Of a stretch of 64,000 nucleotides of DNA, positions 37,942 through 46,836 are shown in pieces. Position 1 is the stretch's first letter; the number at the start of each line of letters is the position of its first letter. The position numbers and the translations under genes were made by a program. The notes under the pieces are model-generated. The model saw nothing but the letters and a program-made list of their open reading frames with translations. It searched no databases and was not told the DNA's origin. The stretch comes from Methanospirillum stamsii (GTDB lineage Archaea > Halobacteriota > Methanomicrobia > Methanomicrobiales > Methanospirillaceae). The stretch covers positions 1 through 64,000 of the forward strand of contig NZ_QGMZ01000044.1 in the NCBI RefSeq assembly GCF_003173335.1, written 5' to 3'.

Positions 37942-38016
37942 CGGACCTGGAGGGATTCGAACCCCCGACATTCGGGTTAGAAGCCCGACGCTATATCCTG
38001 GCTAAGCCACAGGCCC
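37942..38016 (-). tRNA. tRNA-Arg (anticodon TCT)
   Basis: 75 nt on the minus strand: acceptor GGGCCTG/CAGGTCC (one G-T pair), anticodon stem TCGGG/CCCGA with loop CTTCTAA (anticodon TCT, reads AGA), T-arm with TTCGAAT, discriminator G, no encoded CCA. Confidence 0.95.
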
Positions 38017-38043
38017 ATAACAGTTGAGCCTTATTTTGTTGTC

Positions 38044-38052
38044 ATTTATACC
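38044..38052 (-). promoter_or_regulatory. TATA box of tRNA-Arg
   Basis: Minus-strand GTATAAATG, about 28-36 bp upstream of the mature tRNA 5' end. Confidence 0.6.
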
Positions 38053-38098
38053 TGATAATAGTAGCGTATCCGGGTATCAAAAATCATGAGGGCGGGGC

Positions 38099-38494
38099 TT
38101 ACCCTGCATGGAAGGCAACCGGCCGTACCACATCAACAATTCTGGGCTCAGTTACTGAACATTTTGTCACATTTGCCCGGATTGTCGTGTTTGAAATGAA
38201 TTTTAATTTGCACCGTGCGGTTAGTTTCTCACGTTCCATGATGTAATACCCATGTCCGGATTCCACGGTATGTTTCATCGTTACCACGACAGAGATTACT
38301 TCGACAACAATTCCTGTATCACTGACAGCGAGATCCTCGCAATCGATGGATGTCAGAAAAATCTGAGATCCCGGACTCACCTGTGCTAGTGATATGACAT
38401 TGTGAGCGCTGGTCACTTCTACGGTTCTTGGAATTCCTTTCCTGAGTTCTTCGATAACCTTCGGAAAAATCCCGGTAAGAGCTATGCATTCCAT
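38099..38494 (-). CDS. DUF473-family protein
   Basis: 131 residues, an archaea-specific conserved family without known function. It begins MECIALTGIFPKVIEEL, has beta-rich segments (ISLAQVSPGSQIFLTSID) and ends VVRPVAFHAG. The ATG at 38494 has GGGTGAT upstream, overlapping the stop of the PAC2 gene; a GTG at 38503 is the alternative. Cotranscribed with the PAC2-family gene, which suggests a shared process. Confidence 0.85.
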   Translation of the reverse strand: MECIALTGIFPKVIEELRKGIPRTVEVTSAHNVISLAQVSPGSQIFLTSIDCEDLAVSDTGIVVEVISVVVTMKHTVESGHGYYIMEREKLTARCKLKFISNTTIRANVTKCSVTEPRIVDVVRPVAFHAG

Positions 38495-38499
38495 GGTTA

Positions 38500-39234
38500 T
38501 CACCCATACATCGGAAGTTGCTGATCTTTTCTGATCGGTTGTTCTTCTGCAGTCTGCACTTCTTCTGCAAGCCTGTGCATTTGAGCCTCAATTTCTTCAG
38601 CCTGTTCTATTAATCCGGCTGTATCTATCTGCAGATCATAGAGGCTGTTCAGAACCCCGATTGCTCCCGCAGCCGCCCGGGGATCCGGAGCATTAATAGT
38701 CTCTCCAAGCAGCCCGATACCCGGAATATTTCTTATCTTACATTCTGTCAGCAGACTGCTTGCAATACCTGATATACTTCCAATCGGGAGCCTGATGGCT
38801 GAGTCACCAAGCCGGTCTAGGAGTGGTTTATCTGTAGCCACACAAAAAACCCGTTTTTCTGGTTCGTTTGTAATGATACCAGCCAGGGTGACTACTTCTG
38901 CAATCTTAAACGCTGCAAGCCAGTCAAGGATTGCGTTTGCTACTTCATAACAAATCTGGGGATGAATCGGAATATCTGCAAGGATAGCGACAAACTTTTC
39001 CTTTTCATAAATCCGGACAGGAACTGCGATCACTCCATCCGACATCATGGCCATCGGCGGGAAGTATTTACTTGTCATTGTTCCTATCAAATCAAATCCA
39101 AGTTTGTCAACCATATAGGAAAGTGCGATACTTCCCACGAGGCCACTTCCCGGAAATCCGATGAGAATTATGGATCCCTCGGATGAAAGAGGCCTTGCCT
39201 GTACAATAACGTCAGGTATCTGGCTGGTGGTCAT
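38500..39234 (-). CDS. PAC2-family protein (proteasome assembly chaperone-like)
   Basis: 244 residues. The PAC2 fold begins IILIGFPGSGLVGSIALSYMVDKLG and includes PVRIYEKEKFVAILADIPI and GIGLLGETINAPDPRAA. A charged C-terminal helix follows (about 200-240). Eukaryotic PAC2 helps assemble the proteasome alpha ring; archaeal relatives are predicted to act similarly or as ATP-grasp-associated proteins. First gene of the two-gene unit with DUF473. Confidence 0.87.
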   Translation of the reverse strand: MTTSQIPDVIVQARPLSSEGSIILIGFPGSGLVGSIALSYMVDKLGFDLIGTMTSKYFPPMAMMSDGVIAVPVRIYEKEKFVAILADIPIHPQICYEVANAILDWLAAFKIAEVVTLAGIITNEPEKRVFCVATDKPLLDRLGDSAIRLPIGSISGIASSLLTECKIRNIPGIGLLGETINAPDPRAAAGAIGVLNSLYDLQIDTAGLIEQAEEIEAQMHRLAEEVQTAEEQPIRKDQQLPMYG

Positions 39235-39338
39235 AATACAAGATAGGATGACTCAGGAAATAGGTTTGTCGTAATATGCCGAATCAGAAATACATCAAAC
39301 GGTACTTATCTCATTACAGCGAACGCTCTCCGGTTATT

Positions 39339-39824
39339 ATGCATACACGGGTACCTTTCCATAAACAAAATAACATGGTCTGGTTATCTGTATTGCTGCT
39401 GGAGTTCGTATTATTTGTTTTTTTGTCCGGATGCGTGCAATCAAACACGGGCTATACGATAAAACCTGAGGCATTTGAGGTGTCTCCTGATGTGTATGCA
39501 GATGAGATGACGAGGGAAATTACCATGCCTCTTCATGGCACCATGCTTGTTTCATATCCCTGGTCACCGGAGGATGGAAGGTACTGGCGTGTCGGAGTTA
39601 CTGAAGGACTATATGTTACCGGTGATCGGTATGTCCCATCTCCTGCGGATATTCCTGTTGAAGTGTCCGGAACACGTGAATGGATGGTAAAAGCCATCGC
39701 CCCCGGAGAAAATACCTTTATTGGAACTCTGAGACCCCGAGGAAATTCATGGAATCAGGAGATAGTCCAACTGAAAATAGATGTTTTAATAACTGAAGAA
39801 AGTCCGGAGAGTGGAAATATATGA
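39339..39824 (+). CDS. Lipoprotein, possibly I42/chagasin-like
   Basis: About 161 residues from the ATG at 39339 (an in-frame start exists at 39276). A signal peptide ends in the lipobox LSGC. The mature part is a beta domain: EITMPLHGTMLVSYPWS, YWRVGVTEGLYV, then TREWMVKAIAPGENTFIGTL and VQLKIDVLI, resembling the chagasin-type inhibitor fold but without clear NPTTG or GxGG loops. The stop overlaps the phosphatase gene (ATGA), so the two are cotranslated; the lipoprotein might sense something outside for the phosphatase. Function inferred weakly. Confidence 0.6.
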   Translation: MHTRVPFHKQNNMVWLSVLLLEFVLFVFLSGCVQSNTGYTIKPEAFEVSPDVYADEMTREITMPLHGTMLVSYPWSPEDGRYWRVGVTEGLYVTGDRYVPSPADIPVEVSGTREWMVKAIAPGENTFIGTLRPRGNSWNQEIVQLKIDVLITEESPESGNI

Positions 39825-41950
39825 GGTTTGGAGTAGCGATAAAGCTCCTTTTGGTTATGCTTCTTCTGACCAGTATCATCTTTGTAGTCATTGGAGGAAT
39901 GTCCTGGATAATGATGGGAAATCTGGGAAACTATGCCACTGATTCAAGTCTTGCCCTTGGAGAGCAGGCAATTGGTGAAAGTACTAATGCCCTTGAAGAG
40001 GATGCTGAATCATATCTCCTGCGTCTTGCAACAGACCAGGCAGAAATCTCTGATATGGTCTTTGAGCGGATAACCTCTGAAATGAATGTCATCTATTCGG
40101 AAGGAAAAGAGGTCATATCTGGTACTGGTGCAACTCCTGAGAGATGGTATTTCCGTGATGAAAAACCCTCAAAACCAGGAGAAGTCGGGGTAGTTCATCT
40201 CCCGGAGGGAGTGTCTATTGATTCTGTCCGGGATGAGATTGAAAATTTGAGTTCATTCCAGTCATTATTTAATCCCCTTTTCCATGCAGACAATCGTCTG
40301 ACTGCTCTTTATATCGCTTCATCTTCAGGTCCGGTCCTCTTTTTTCCCTGGACTCCCCGGATTGAATCATCATTTGACGCCCGGATAAGGGGATGGTACC
40401 AGGAAGCACTCAGTCATGAAGGAATAGTCTGGTCAGACCCATACGTAGATGCACTTGGAAACGGGCTTACAATTACCTGTTCTAAAAGACTTGAAAACCC
40501 TGAACAAAACCTTACCTGGGTTATCGGGGCAGATATTACCATTGAAACAATTAATTACCGGATTATTACCACCCAGCTTGGAGAAGACGGATATGCGTTT
40601 CTCATTAATCAAAAGGGAGATGTGATATCAAGGCCTGGTCTTTCAGCCGGAAGCACCAGGTGGGATGAATCATATAACACGGAAAACTTCCTTGAGAGTT
40701 CGAATAGTGATCTCAGAAATATCACCCGTGATATGATTGCAGGGCTTTCGGGGGTTACCCGGTGCCGGTTCATGGAAGGGGAAAAATACATTGCATATGC
40801 ACCGGTGAAGAGTGTGGGATGGAGTATCGGACTTGTTGTTCCGGTTGAGGATATCATTGCTCCTGCACAAATTACCGGCGGTGTAATCCGGAATGCAAGT
40901 GAGGAGACCCATGCTCATATTACCGAGCAGATGGTATTTTTGCAGCATGTTCTGACAGTCAGTTTTATTCTGCTCTTTTTTGGAGTAATTGCGATTGCAA
41001 TATTCTTTTCCCGGTTCATTACCGGGCCTCTTCGAATTTTAAGCGAAGGGGTTAAAAAGATAGGTTCCGGTGACCTGCAGACCACGGTAGATATCACCTC
41101 TGGTGATGAATTTGAGGATCTGGCCGGAACTTTTAACCGGATGACTGCCGATCTTCGCAATTACGTTCTGGAACTTCGGAGAACTACCGCGGAAAAAGAG
41201 CGTTTCACCCGTGAACTTGAAATTGCTCAGGGGATACAACAAAGTTTCCTTCCGGATACCATTCCTGAAATACCCGGAATTGAACTTGCAGTATTTTCAA
41301 GTCCGGCCCTTGAAGTCGGAGGAGATTTTTATGATTTCATTCCGGTCGGAGATGATGAATGGGGGCTGGTAATCGCTGATGTAAGCGGAAAAGGTGTCCC
41401 TGCAGCCCTTTTTATGGCTCTTTCCAGAACACTTATCAGAGTTAGTACAACCTGGAAGAGTGATCCTGCAAGTGCCATAACAGAAGCGAATTCACTCATC
41501 TGTCGTGATTCCAAAACCAGCATGTTTGTAACACTCTTTTACCTGGTCATAGATTCGCAAAAGAGAGAGTTAACATACGTAAATGCAGGACATAATCCTC
41601 CACTTATGTTAACCCGGGAGAAAAAGAATGATATCACCCTCCTGAAAGCTGAAGGAATAGCCTTAGGCATTATAGATGGGATTGACCTTGGATCTGTGAC
41701 CGTCCGATTAAAAGAGGGAGATTTGGTTGCACTGTATACCGATGGTATAACCGAAGCAATGAATGGTGCAGGTGAAGAGTATGGAATGGATAGGTTCTCT
41801 GAAATTCTCCTGAAATGTCGTGATAAAAAACCTGATGAAATGATCGAGGATATCAGGGCATCGGTAAAGGAGTTTACCGGGACAACACCACAGTCTGATG
41901 ATATTACCCTGATTTTAATTAAAGCCGGTCAGGGGATGGGTGCCACCTGA
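39821..41950 (+). CDS. Membrane sensor serine phosphatase, RsbU/PP2C type
   Basis: 709 residues. TM1 (about 8-30), an extracellular double-Cache-like sensor (about 60-360, with WTPRIESSFDARIRGWYQEAL), TM2 (about 370-398), HAMP (about 398-455, PLRILSEGVKKIGSGDL) and a PP2C/SpoIIE phosphatase domain (about 485-705). The latter has the metal motifs GGDFYDFIPVG, IADVSGKGVPAALFMAL, YVNAGHNPPL and QSDDITLILIK. It would dephosphorylate a STAS protein such as the one encoded at 43741. Its 3' end overlaps the convergent MBL gene by 22 bp. Confidence 0.92.
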   Translation: MRFGVAIKLLLVMLLLTSIIFVVIGGMSWIMMGNLGNYATDSSLALGEQAIGESTNALEEDAESYLLRLATDQAEISDMVFERITSEMNVIYSEGKEVISGTGATPERWYFRDEKPSKPGEVGVVHLPEGVSIDSVRDEIENLSSFQSLFNPLFHADNRLTALYIASSSGPVLFFPWTPRIESSFDARIRGWYQEALSHEGIVWSDPYVDALGNGLTITCSKRLENPEQNLTWVIGADITIETINYRIITTQLGEDGYAFLINQKGDVISRPGLSAGSTRWDESYNTENFLESSNSDLRNITRDMIAGLSGVTRCRFMEGEKYIAYAPVKSVGWSIGLVVPVEDIIAPAQITGGVIRNASEETHAHITEQMVFLQHVLTVSFILLFFGVIAIAIFFSRFITGPLRILSEGVKKIGSGDLQTTVDITSGDEFEDLAGTFNRMTADLRNYVLELRRTTAEKERFTRELEIAQGIQQSFLPDTIPEIPGIELAVFSSPALEVGGDFYDFIPVGDDEWGLVIADVSGKGVPAALFMALSRTLIRVSTTWKSDPASAITEANSLICRDSKTSMFVTLFYLVIDSQKRELTYVNAGHNPPLMLTREKKNDITLLKAEGIALGIIDGIDLGSVTVRLKEGDLVALYTDGITEAMNGAGEEYGMDRFSEILLKCRDKKPDEMIEDIRASVKEFTGTTPQSDDITLILIKAGQGMGAT

Positions 41951-43671
41951 AACGCTAGTATTATCTCTTCTTTTTCTCTTGAGGGAATTTTTTTAACCTT
42001 CCCTCCTGTATATCCCGCAGACCTGAGTAAAGATGGGGAGAGAGGGAGTTCTGGATGGCAGCCAGTATCCGGTGTTATAGAAATAATTGCATCATTTGCA
42101 TGATATGAGATAAAGAAAGTAATTTTCCGGGCATTGTAGGTTTCATAATAATCAATAATCGCATGAAACAGATCAGATAGCCGCATCGAATCAGCGTAAA
42201 TAAAAACCTGATTTTCGGGTAGGTTTATTGCAATTTCTGCATTTGCATAGCACTGGTTTTCTGAAAGTCTTAAGATAAGATTTCTCCGATAGGCTTTTTC
42301 ATCATCAATTGATTCTAATAATTCATCATCGCTTATCCGGGATGTTATCCGGGTTTTTCGAGAGTTCCTGATAAGATCCACCGGATCTAGCGCTGTTATG
42401 GTTGCAGAAGGAATAATTCCCTGAAGAGTGCTTAAAAAATCTACGCACAGGTTCTCACATCTCCTGAGCATTGTTCCATCGACAATCCATTCCATCTCAT
42501 GTTTTGGAAGGCATGAACGGATTTTCTGGAGAGTTTGGTGTATTCTCAGGACAACTTCTATATCTTTCTTTTTACCTTCTGTATATGCCTTGTAAAATGC
42601 ATTAAAATTTGAAAGCAACTGATCAATTTCATCGTCCCGGATAATCTCTGCAAGTCTTTCAGCAATTTCATGTTCTTCCAGTTCATCAAGATGGTACCGA
42701 AGAACCATCAACTTTCCAGCAATAACAGGAAAAAGCCGGTGAGCTTCATCAATAAGGTCCATACCATGGAGCATTGCGATATCCACCCGTTTTCTGTCAA
42801 ATACTCCAACATGCGGATTGGCTTTTAATTCCTTCTCGCTGTTATCCAGAATTTTATGAAGCTGTGCGGGAATGATGGCATTTCCATGTCCGGTGAGAAT
42901 CACTGATACCGGTCTTTTTTTGAGTATCCATCTGACCCGCTCCAGGGTTTTGTCAAGTTCACGGGGATTGTACCCCACTATCCCCGCTACCCCGGGATTT
43001 GTTGCAAAAGGAATATCTCCGACATGTATCATTTTTCCTGCCTGAATTGCCATGCTGTCAGGGGAATGACCTGGTACCTCCCAGAAAATTAGTTCCTGTT
43101 TATCCGGAAACACGAGCCTGATGCTTCTTAATGAAATTGTATCCTGAATCGTGTAGAGTTCTGTAATATATGAAAAACCAGAGAGTAACTCTTCGATTTT
43201 TATTTTTTCGTCGGGATTTTCAGAGAAAAGAGGGATATCTATTCTGAACGGAGGGGCAGGAAGATCTACAAGAGACGACTGGATATATGTCGCATCTCCA
43301 TCCATCAGGGGTTTTTCTGCATGGGCATGACATACATAGACGGTATTTCCTACTGCTTCTATTCTTCTGTCAACAAGTCCCTGGTAGATGTGATCAAAAT
43401 GCGCATGCCCGAAGATGATAATGACCGGTTTTTCTTTGTCGATGGTTTTAGAAATAAGGGTTGAATACACGGTGTTTGTAATATCCTGCCTGTTCCCGGT
43501 ATCGATAACTATCAGGTAATCTCCGATATTCAGAATAAAAACATTTGAGCAACTCACGTCCGGCTTCCTGATAATGGGGAATATTCTGGCATTTTCCATT
43601 CCTGGTACTTCCTGCCAGGTTTCATTCAGGAGCACGTTATTTTCTCCCTCCGGAGACAATCGTATTTTCAC
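41929..43671 (-). CDS. Metallo-beta-lactamase protein with degenerate kinase-like C-terminus
   Basis: 580 residues. N-terminal metallo-beta-lactamase domain (about 35-290): HAHFDH at 89-94 gives the metal ligands, with further ligands in VPGHSPDS (about 201), HVGDIPF (about 219) and LTGHGNAI (about 260). The middle (290-420) is helical. The last ~130 residues read like a GHKL ATPase remnant (ENQVFIYADSMRLSDLFHAI; ITPDTGCHPELPL; AGYTGGKVKKI) without a convincing N-box Asn. It lies between a PP2C phosphatase and STAS/kinase genes, suggesting a signalling role. Substrate unknown. Confidence 0.8.
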   Translation of the reverse strand: MKIRLSPEGENNVLLNETWQEVPGMENARIFPIIRKPDVSCSNVFILNIGDYLIVIDTGNRQDITNTVYSTLISKTIDKEKPVIIIFGHAHFDHIYQGLVDRRIEAVGNTVYVCHAHAEKPLMDGDATYIQSSLVDLPAPPFRIDIPLFSENPDEKIKIEELLSGFSYITELYTIQDTISLRSIRLVFPDKQELIFWEVPGHSPDSMAIQAGKMIHVGDIPFATNPGVAGIVGYNPRELDKTLERVRWILKKRPVSVILTGHGNAIIPAQLHKILDNSEKELKANPHVGVFDRKRVDIAMLHGMDLIDEAHRLFPVIAGKLMVLRYHLDELEEHEIAERLAEIIRDDEIDQLLSNFNAFYKAYTEGKKKDIEVVLRIHQTLQKIRSCLPKHEMEWIVDGTMLRRCENLCVDFLSTLQGIIPSATITALDPVDLIRNSRKTRITSRISDDELLESIDDEKAYRRNLILRLSENQCYANAEIAINLPENQVFIYADSMRLSDLFHAIIDYYETYNARKITFFISYHANDAIISITPDTGCHPELPLSPSLLRSAGYTGGKVKKIPSREKEEIILAFQVAPIP

Positions 43672-43740
43672 AAATCATTAATTCTATGCAAATGGAGTTT
43701 TGATCATACATCATAGTAATTACAACAGGAACTGAGTTAC

Positions 43741-44091
43741 ATGGAATGCAATCTCAATATAACTGAACGGGAAATTTCCGGGATCACCATTCTGGATATA
43801 TCCGGAAGGGTCGATGCTGCAACCTCATCAAAAATGGAAGAAGAATTAACAAAAAAAGTTGATGCCGGTGTTATCAATATCATCATGAATATGGAGAATC
43901 TGAGTTATATCAGCAGTTCAGGTCTTCGTGTTATCCTGGCCTCACTGAAAAAAGTCAAATCCGCTGGCGGGAAGATTGCACTTTTACAATTACAACCCGG
44001 ACCTGCAGAGGTTTTTAAGATGACCGGATTTGATAGATTATTCCCCATCTGTTCCTCAATGGAAGGGGCTGTAGAGCAGTTTAGTGCGTGA
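43741..44091 (+). CDS. STAS-domain anti-sigma-factor-antagonist-like protein
   Basis: 116 residues, a single STAS domain. GRVDAATSSKMEEEL and NLSYISSSGLRVILASL contain the serine at the helix start that is phosphorylated in SpoIIAA/RsbV; the C-terminal part is FKMTGFDRLFPI. In bacteria it is dephosphorylated by an RsbU-type PP2C and phosphorylated by an RsbW-type kinase; both partners are encoded here. There is no sigma factor in archaea, so the output must differ. Confidence 0.93.
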   Translation: MECNLNITEREISGITILDISGRVDAATSSKMEEELTKKVDAGVINIIMNMENLSYISSSGLRVILASLKKVKSAGGKIALLQLQPGPAEVFKMTGFDRLFPICSSMEGAVEQFSA

Positions 44092-44117
44092 GATAATCTT
44101 ATTCCGATAGCGCATAC

Positions 44118-44531
44118 ATGGCAACACACCAGATCGAACTATCAGATCCGAAAAAAGCAGTACCAATTTTGTCTGAGTTTTTATCTGACATACTGGCAGA
44201 AGAGCAAGTTCCCTTTGAAATTGAAAATGCAATGCAGCTCTGTGCTGAAGAAGCGGTTGTAAACATCTTCAAACATGGGTACAAAGGTGCCGAGGGGCCT
44301 GTCAGGGTCAGATTTACTTTGGATGATAACCGGGTGATCCTGGAGATAGAAGATGAAGCACCCTTTTTCAATCCACTAACGCTCCCTTCTCCTGATGTGG
44401 ATGCAGAACTTGATGAGCGCAAGATTGGAGGTCTAGGGGTATACCTGATTCGTTCACTGATGGATGATGTCAGATACCAGGAAACACCCAAAGGCAACTG
44501 CCTGGTCATGGAGAAATCCTTTTCTGGGTGA
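44118..44531 (+). CDS. RsbW-like serine kinase (GHKL ATPase)
   Basis: 137 residues, HATPase_c family. N-box EEAVVNIFKHGY, G1 EIEDEAPFFNPL, G2 IGGLGVYLIRSLMDDVRYQ, as in SpoIIAB/RsbW. Would phosphorylate the STAS protein encoded 27 bp upstream and bind an unknown target. Not preceded by a phosphorelay domain. Confidence 0.92.
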   Translation: MATHQIELSDPKKAVPILSEFLSDILAEEQVPFEIENAMQLCAEEAVVNIFKHGYKGAEGPVRVRFTLDDNRVILEIEDEAPFFNPLTLPSPDVDAELDERKIGGLGVYLIRSLMDDVRYQETPKGNCLVMEKSFSG

Positions 44532-44608
44532 TCTTACTCCGAATTTTTGGGGCATCTTTTGTTACGAGCGGAAACAATTCTAATAATCGTGATACAATGA
44601 CATGAGAA

Positions 44609-45415
44609 ATGTCGAAATCATATGTTCATGGCTATTCTGAAGTAGAAGCTCAACGCCTCTTTGACCAGGCAGACACTCTGACGTCTATTATTCATCATGA
44701 TTCTTTTTTTCCTCCGAAAAGCCGGATTCTCGAAGCCGGATGCGGGACCGGGGCACAAACCTGTATTTTGGCTAAACAAAATCCCGATTCTCACTTTACA
44801 TCGGTAGATATATCGGAATCTTCGCTTGATGAAGCAAAGCGGCGGATTTTAAAGGCCGGTATTTCTAATGTTACATTCATTCATCACGATATTATGGATG
44901 CGGATTTTTCATGCGGAATGTTTGATCATGCGATATTCTGTTTTGTCCTTGAACACCTGAAAGAGCCTGAAAAAGCAATTTTACGGGTAATGCAGATGGT
45001 AAAACCCGGTGGAACCATCACCGCGATAGAGGGAGATCATGGTTCGGTCTGTTTTCATCCGGAAACAACCATGGCGATGCGGACTATAGAGTGCCAGGTT
45101 ATCCTACAGAAACAAGCCGGGGGTGATGCCTGTATCGGGAGGAAACTCTATCCGATTCTAGTCCGAGCCGGTCTTAAAGATGTCCGGGTAACTCCGAGAA
45201 TAGTGTACGCAGATGGAGGAAGACCAGAAATGGTTGACGGATTTACCTTAAAGACATTTATTGCTATGATCAAAGGGGTGAAAGAGCAGGCTCTTGCGGC
45301 AGGTCTGATGACAACTGTAGAATGGGAAGAAGGCATAAATGATCTCTCCAGTTCTGCAGAAAAAACAGGGACTTTCAGCTATACTTTTTACAAGGGATCA
45401 GGATATATCCCATAA
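44609..45415 (+). CDS. SAM-dependent methyltransferase
   Basis: 268 residues, class I methyltransferase. Motif I ILEAGCGTGAQT, motif post-I SVDISESSL, motif IV region DHAIFCFVLEHL, and VKPGGTITAIEGDHGS; the C-terminal part (about 170-268) is helical with a variable substrate-binding lid. Small-molecule substrate likely but unidentified. It stands alone 77 bp after the kinase-like gene. Confidence 0.9.
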   Translation: MSKSYVHGYSEVEAQRLFDQADTLTSIIHHDSFFPPKSRILEAGCGTGAQTCILAKQNPDSHFTSVDISESSLDEAKRRILKAGISNVTFIHHDIMDADFSCGMFDHAIFCFVLEHLKEPEKAILRVMQMVKPGGTITAIEGDHGSVCFHPETTMAMRTIECQVILQKQAGGDACIGRKLYPILVRAGLKDVRVTPRIVYADGGRPEMVDGFTLKTFIAMIKGVKEQALAAGLMTTVEWEEGINDLSSSAEKTGTFSYTFYKGSGYIP

Positions 45416-45568
45416 ATTTTCCGGTATTTTTTTCATTTTCATTACGCGCCAGTCAAAACAGGGGAAATGCTTTAAGCAACATTGTTCTTTTGTCTGAGTA
45501 TGTCTTTACTTCTGATTTTTTCCTGATTTTGACCAGTAAGTTCATACCCTATTGCGTTAACCTAGAGA

Positions 45569-45827
45569 GACATGGATCGGATTGTTACGTTCCTTCTCTT
45601 ACTGGTTTCAGCAGTTCTGCTGGCACCCGGATGTATTGCAGACGAACAGGCAGTTTCAGAAGTAACTGAAATTGTACCGGAAGTAACCGTTACTGAAGAA
45701 GTAACTGAGACTGTCACTGAGGAAGTCACTGCAGAAGTTCCAGCATTCGATGTAACTGCTGACATGAACACCACTGCTCTGAATATGACCCAGAATCAGA
45801 TTGTCCTTGTAACCCTCCCGGAGACCT
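45569..45827 (+). repeat. Duplicated segment, copy 1 (signal peptide and linker)
   Basis: This stretch of about 260 bp is nearly identical to 46246-46501; I count only about ten substitutions. It covers the start codon, signal peptide, acidic linker and first strand of the inhibitor genes, and identity ends abruptly where the inhibitory loops begin. Confidence 0.85.
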
Positions 45828-46042
45828 CCGGATATGAGTGGAATACAACCGTTTCAGAAGGTCTTACCCTCCTGAATGAGACCCACGTTGATGCAGCCGA
45901 GGGTGATGAGAGCGCAACAGCTTTACACCAGATGTTTGTTCAGGCTGTAGCAGCTGGAGAACAGACCATCAAGAGCGTTGAGCAGAAGGCAGATTCAGAA
46001 GAGACTGGAAGCGAATACACTCTTACTATCCTTGTAGAGTAA
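45572..46042 (+). CDS. Chagasin-like (I42) lipoprotein lacking inhibitor loops
   Basis: 156 residues. Lipoprotein signal with lipobox APGC, a linker rich in Thr, Glu and Val (EEVTETVTEEVTAEVP), and a beta domain of the I42 family. Compared with the copy at 46249 the NPTTGY loop is reduced to TSGY and the GVGG loop is missing, so cysteine-protease inhibition is doubtful. It precedes its paralogue by about 200 bp. Confidence 0.82.
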   Translation: MDRIVTFLLLLVSAVLLAPGCIADEQAVSEVTEIVPEVTVTEEVTETVTEEVTAEVPAFDVTADMNTTALNMTQNQIVLVTLPETSGYEWNTTVSEGLTLLNETHVDAAEGDESATALHQMFVQAVAAGEQTIKSVEQKADSEETGSEYTLTILVE

Positions 46043-46245
46043 ATTTCGAATCATATTGTCTATACGACAATATTGTTTTTTTTAATTGTCTATTGTCCGG
46101 ACGATCTTTTCCCGTGTTTTCTTCGTTTTGTTATTTGTTCTGTACCTGACCGCTCTTTTAATTTCATAACTCGTTATTTTCAAGGAAATGTCGGTTTCAA
46201 ATGTCAGAACCATTATATTCATACTCTACCAGGTTAATTTAATAA

Positions 46246-46501
46246 GACATGGATCGGATTGTAGCGTTCCTTCTCTTACTGGTTTCAGCAGTTCTGCTGG
46301 CACCCGGATGTATTGCAGACGAACAGACAGTTTCAGAAGCAACTGAAATTGTACCGGAAGTAACCGTTACTGAAGAAGTAACTGAGACTGTCACTGAGGA
46401 AGTCACTGCAGAAGTTCCAGCATTCAATGTTACTGCTGACATGAACACCACTGCTCTGAACATGACCGAGAATCAGGTTGTCCTTGTAACCCTCCCGGAA
46501 A
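46246..46501 (+). repeat. Duplicated segment, copy 2
   Basis: Partner of 45569-45827. The near identity in the leader and linker against strong divergence downstream fits recent duplication or gene conversion. Confidence 0.85.
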
Positions 46502-46737
46502 ACCCGACCACCGGCTACACCTGGAATGTTACCCTTTCTGAGGGACTTACCCTGGTAAATGATACTTACACCCAGGACGCAGCAGAAGAAGGTATGACTG
46601 GCGTTGGCGGTGTCCACGAATGGTTCGTTCAGGCTGTCGGAGCCGGAGAACAGTCATTCTTTGGTATCGAAAAGCAGGAATGGGAAGAAGAGACTGGCAA
46701 CGAAACCACCTATACTCTTAACATTCTCGTTGAGTAA
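46249..46737 (+). CDS. Chagasin-like (I42) protease inhibitor lipoprotein
   Basis: 162 residues. Same signal, lipobox APGC and linker as the preceding gene, then a complete chagasin-type domain: LPENPTTGYTWNV (L2 loop), MTGVGGVHEWFVQAVGAGEQ (L4 loop GVGG, and a Trp-containing strand). Chagasins block papain-like cysteine proteases; related archaeal and bacterial members are assumed to act on cell-surface proteases. The third loop (RPW) is not clear. Confidence 0.87.
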   Translation: MDRIVAFLLLLVSAVLLAPGCIADEQTVSEATEIVPEVTVTEEVTETVTEEVTAEVPAFNVTADMNTTALNMTENQVVLVTLPENPTTGYTWNVTLSEGLTLVNDTYTQDAAEEGMTGVGGVHEWFVQAVGAGEQSFFGIEKQEWEEETGNETTYTLNILVE

Positions 46738-46836
46738 TTATCACATCAGATTGTCGGGTAACCGACAATTTTTCTTTTCTCTAAATTTACATCCCGGATT
46801 AGAGATTTTTTAAAAAAAGTTTTAGAGATCTTTGAA

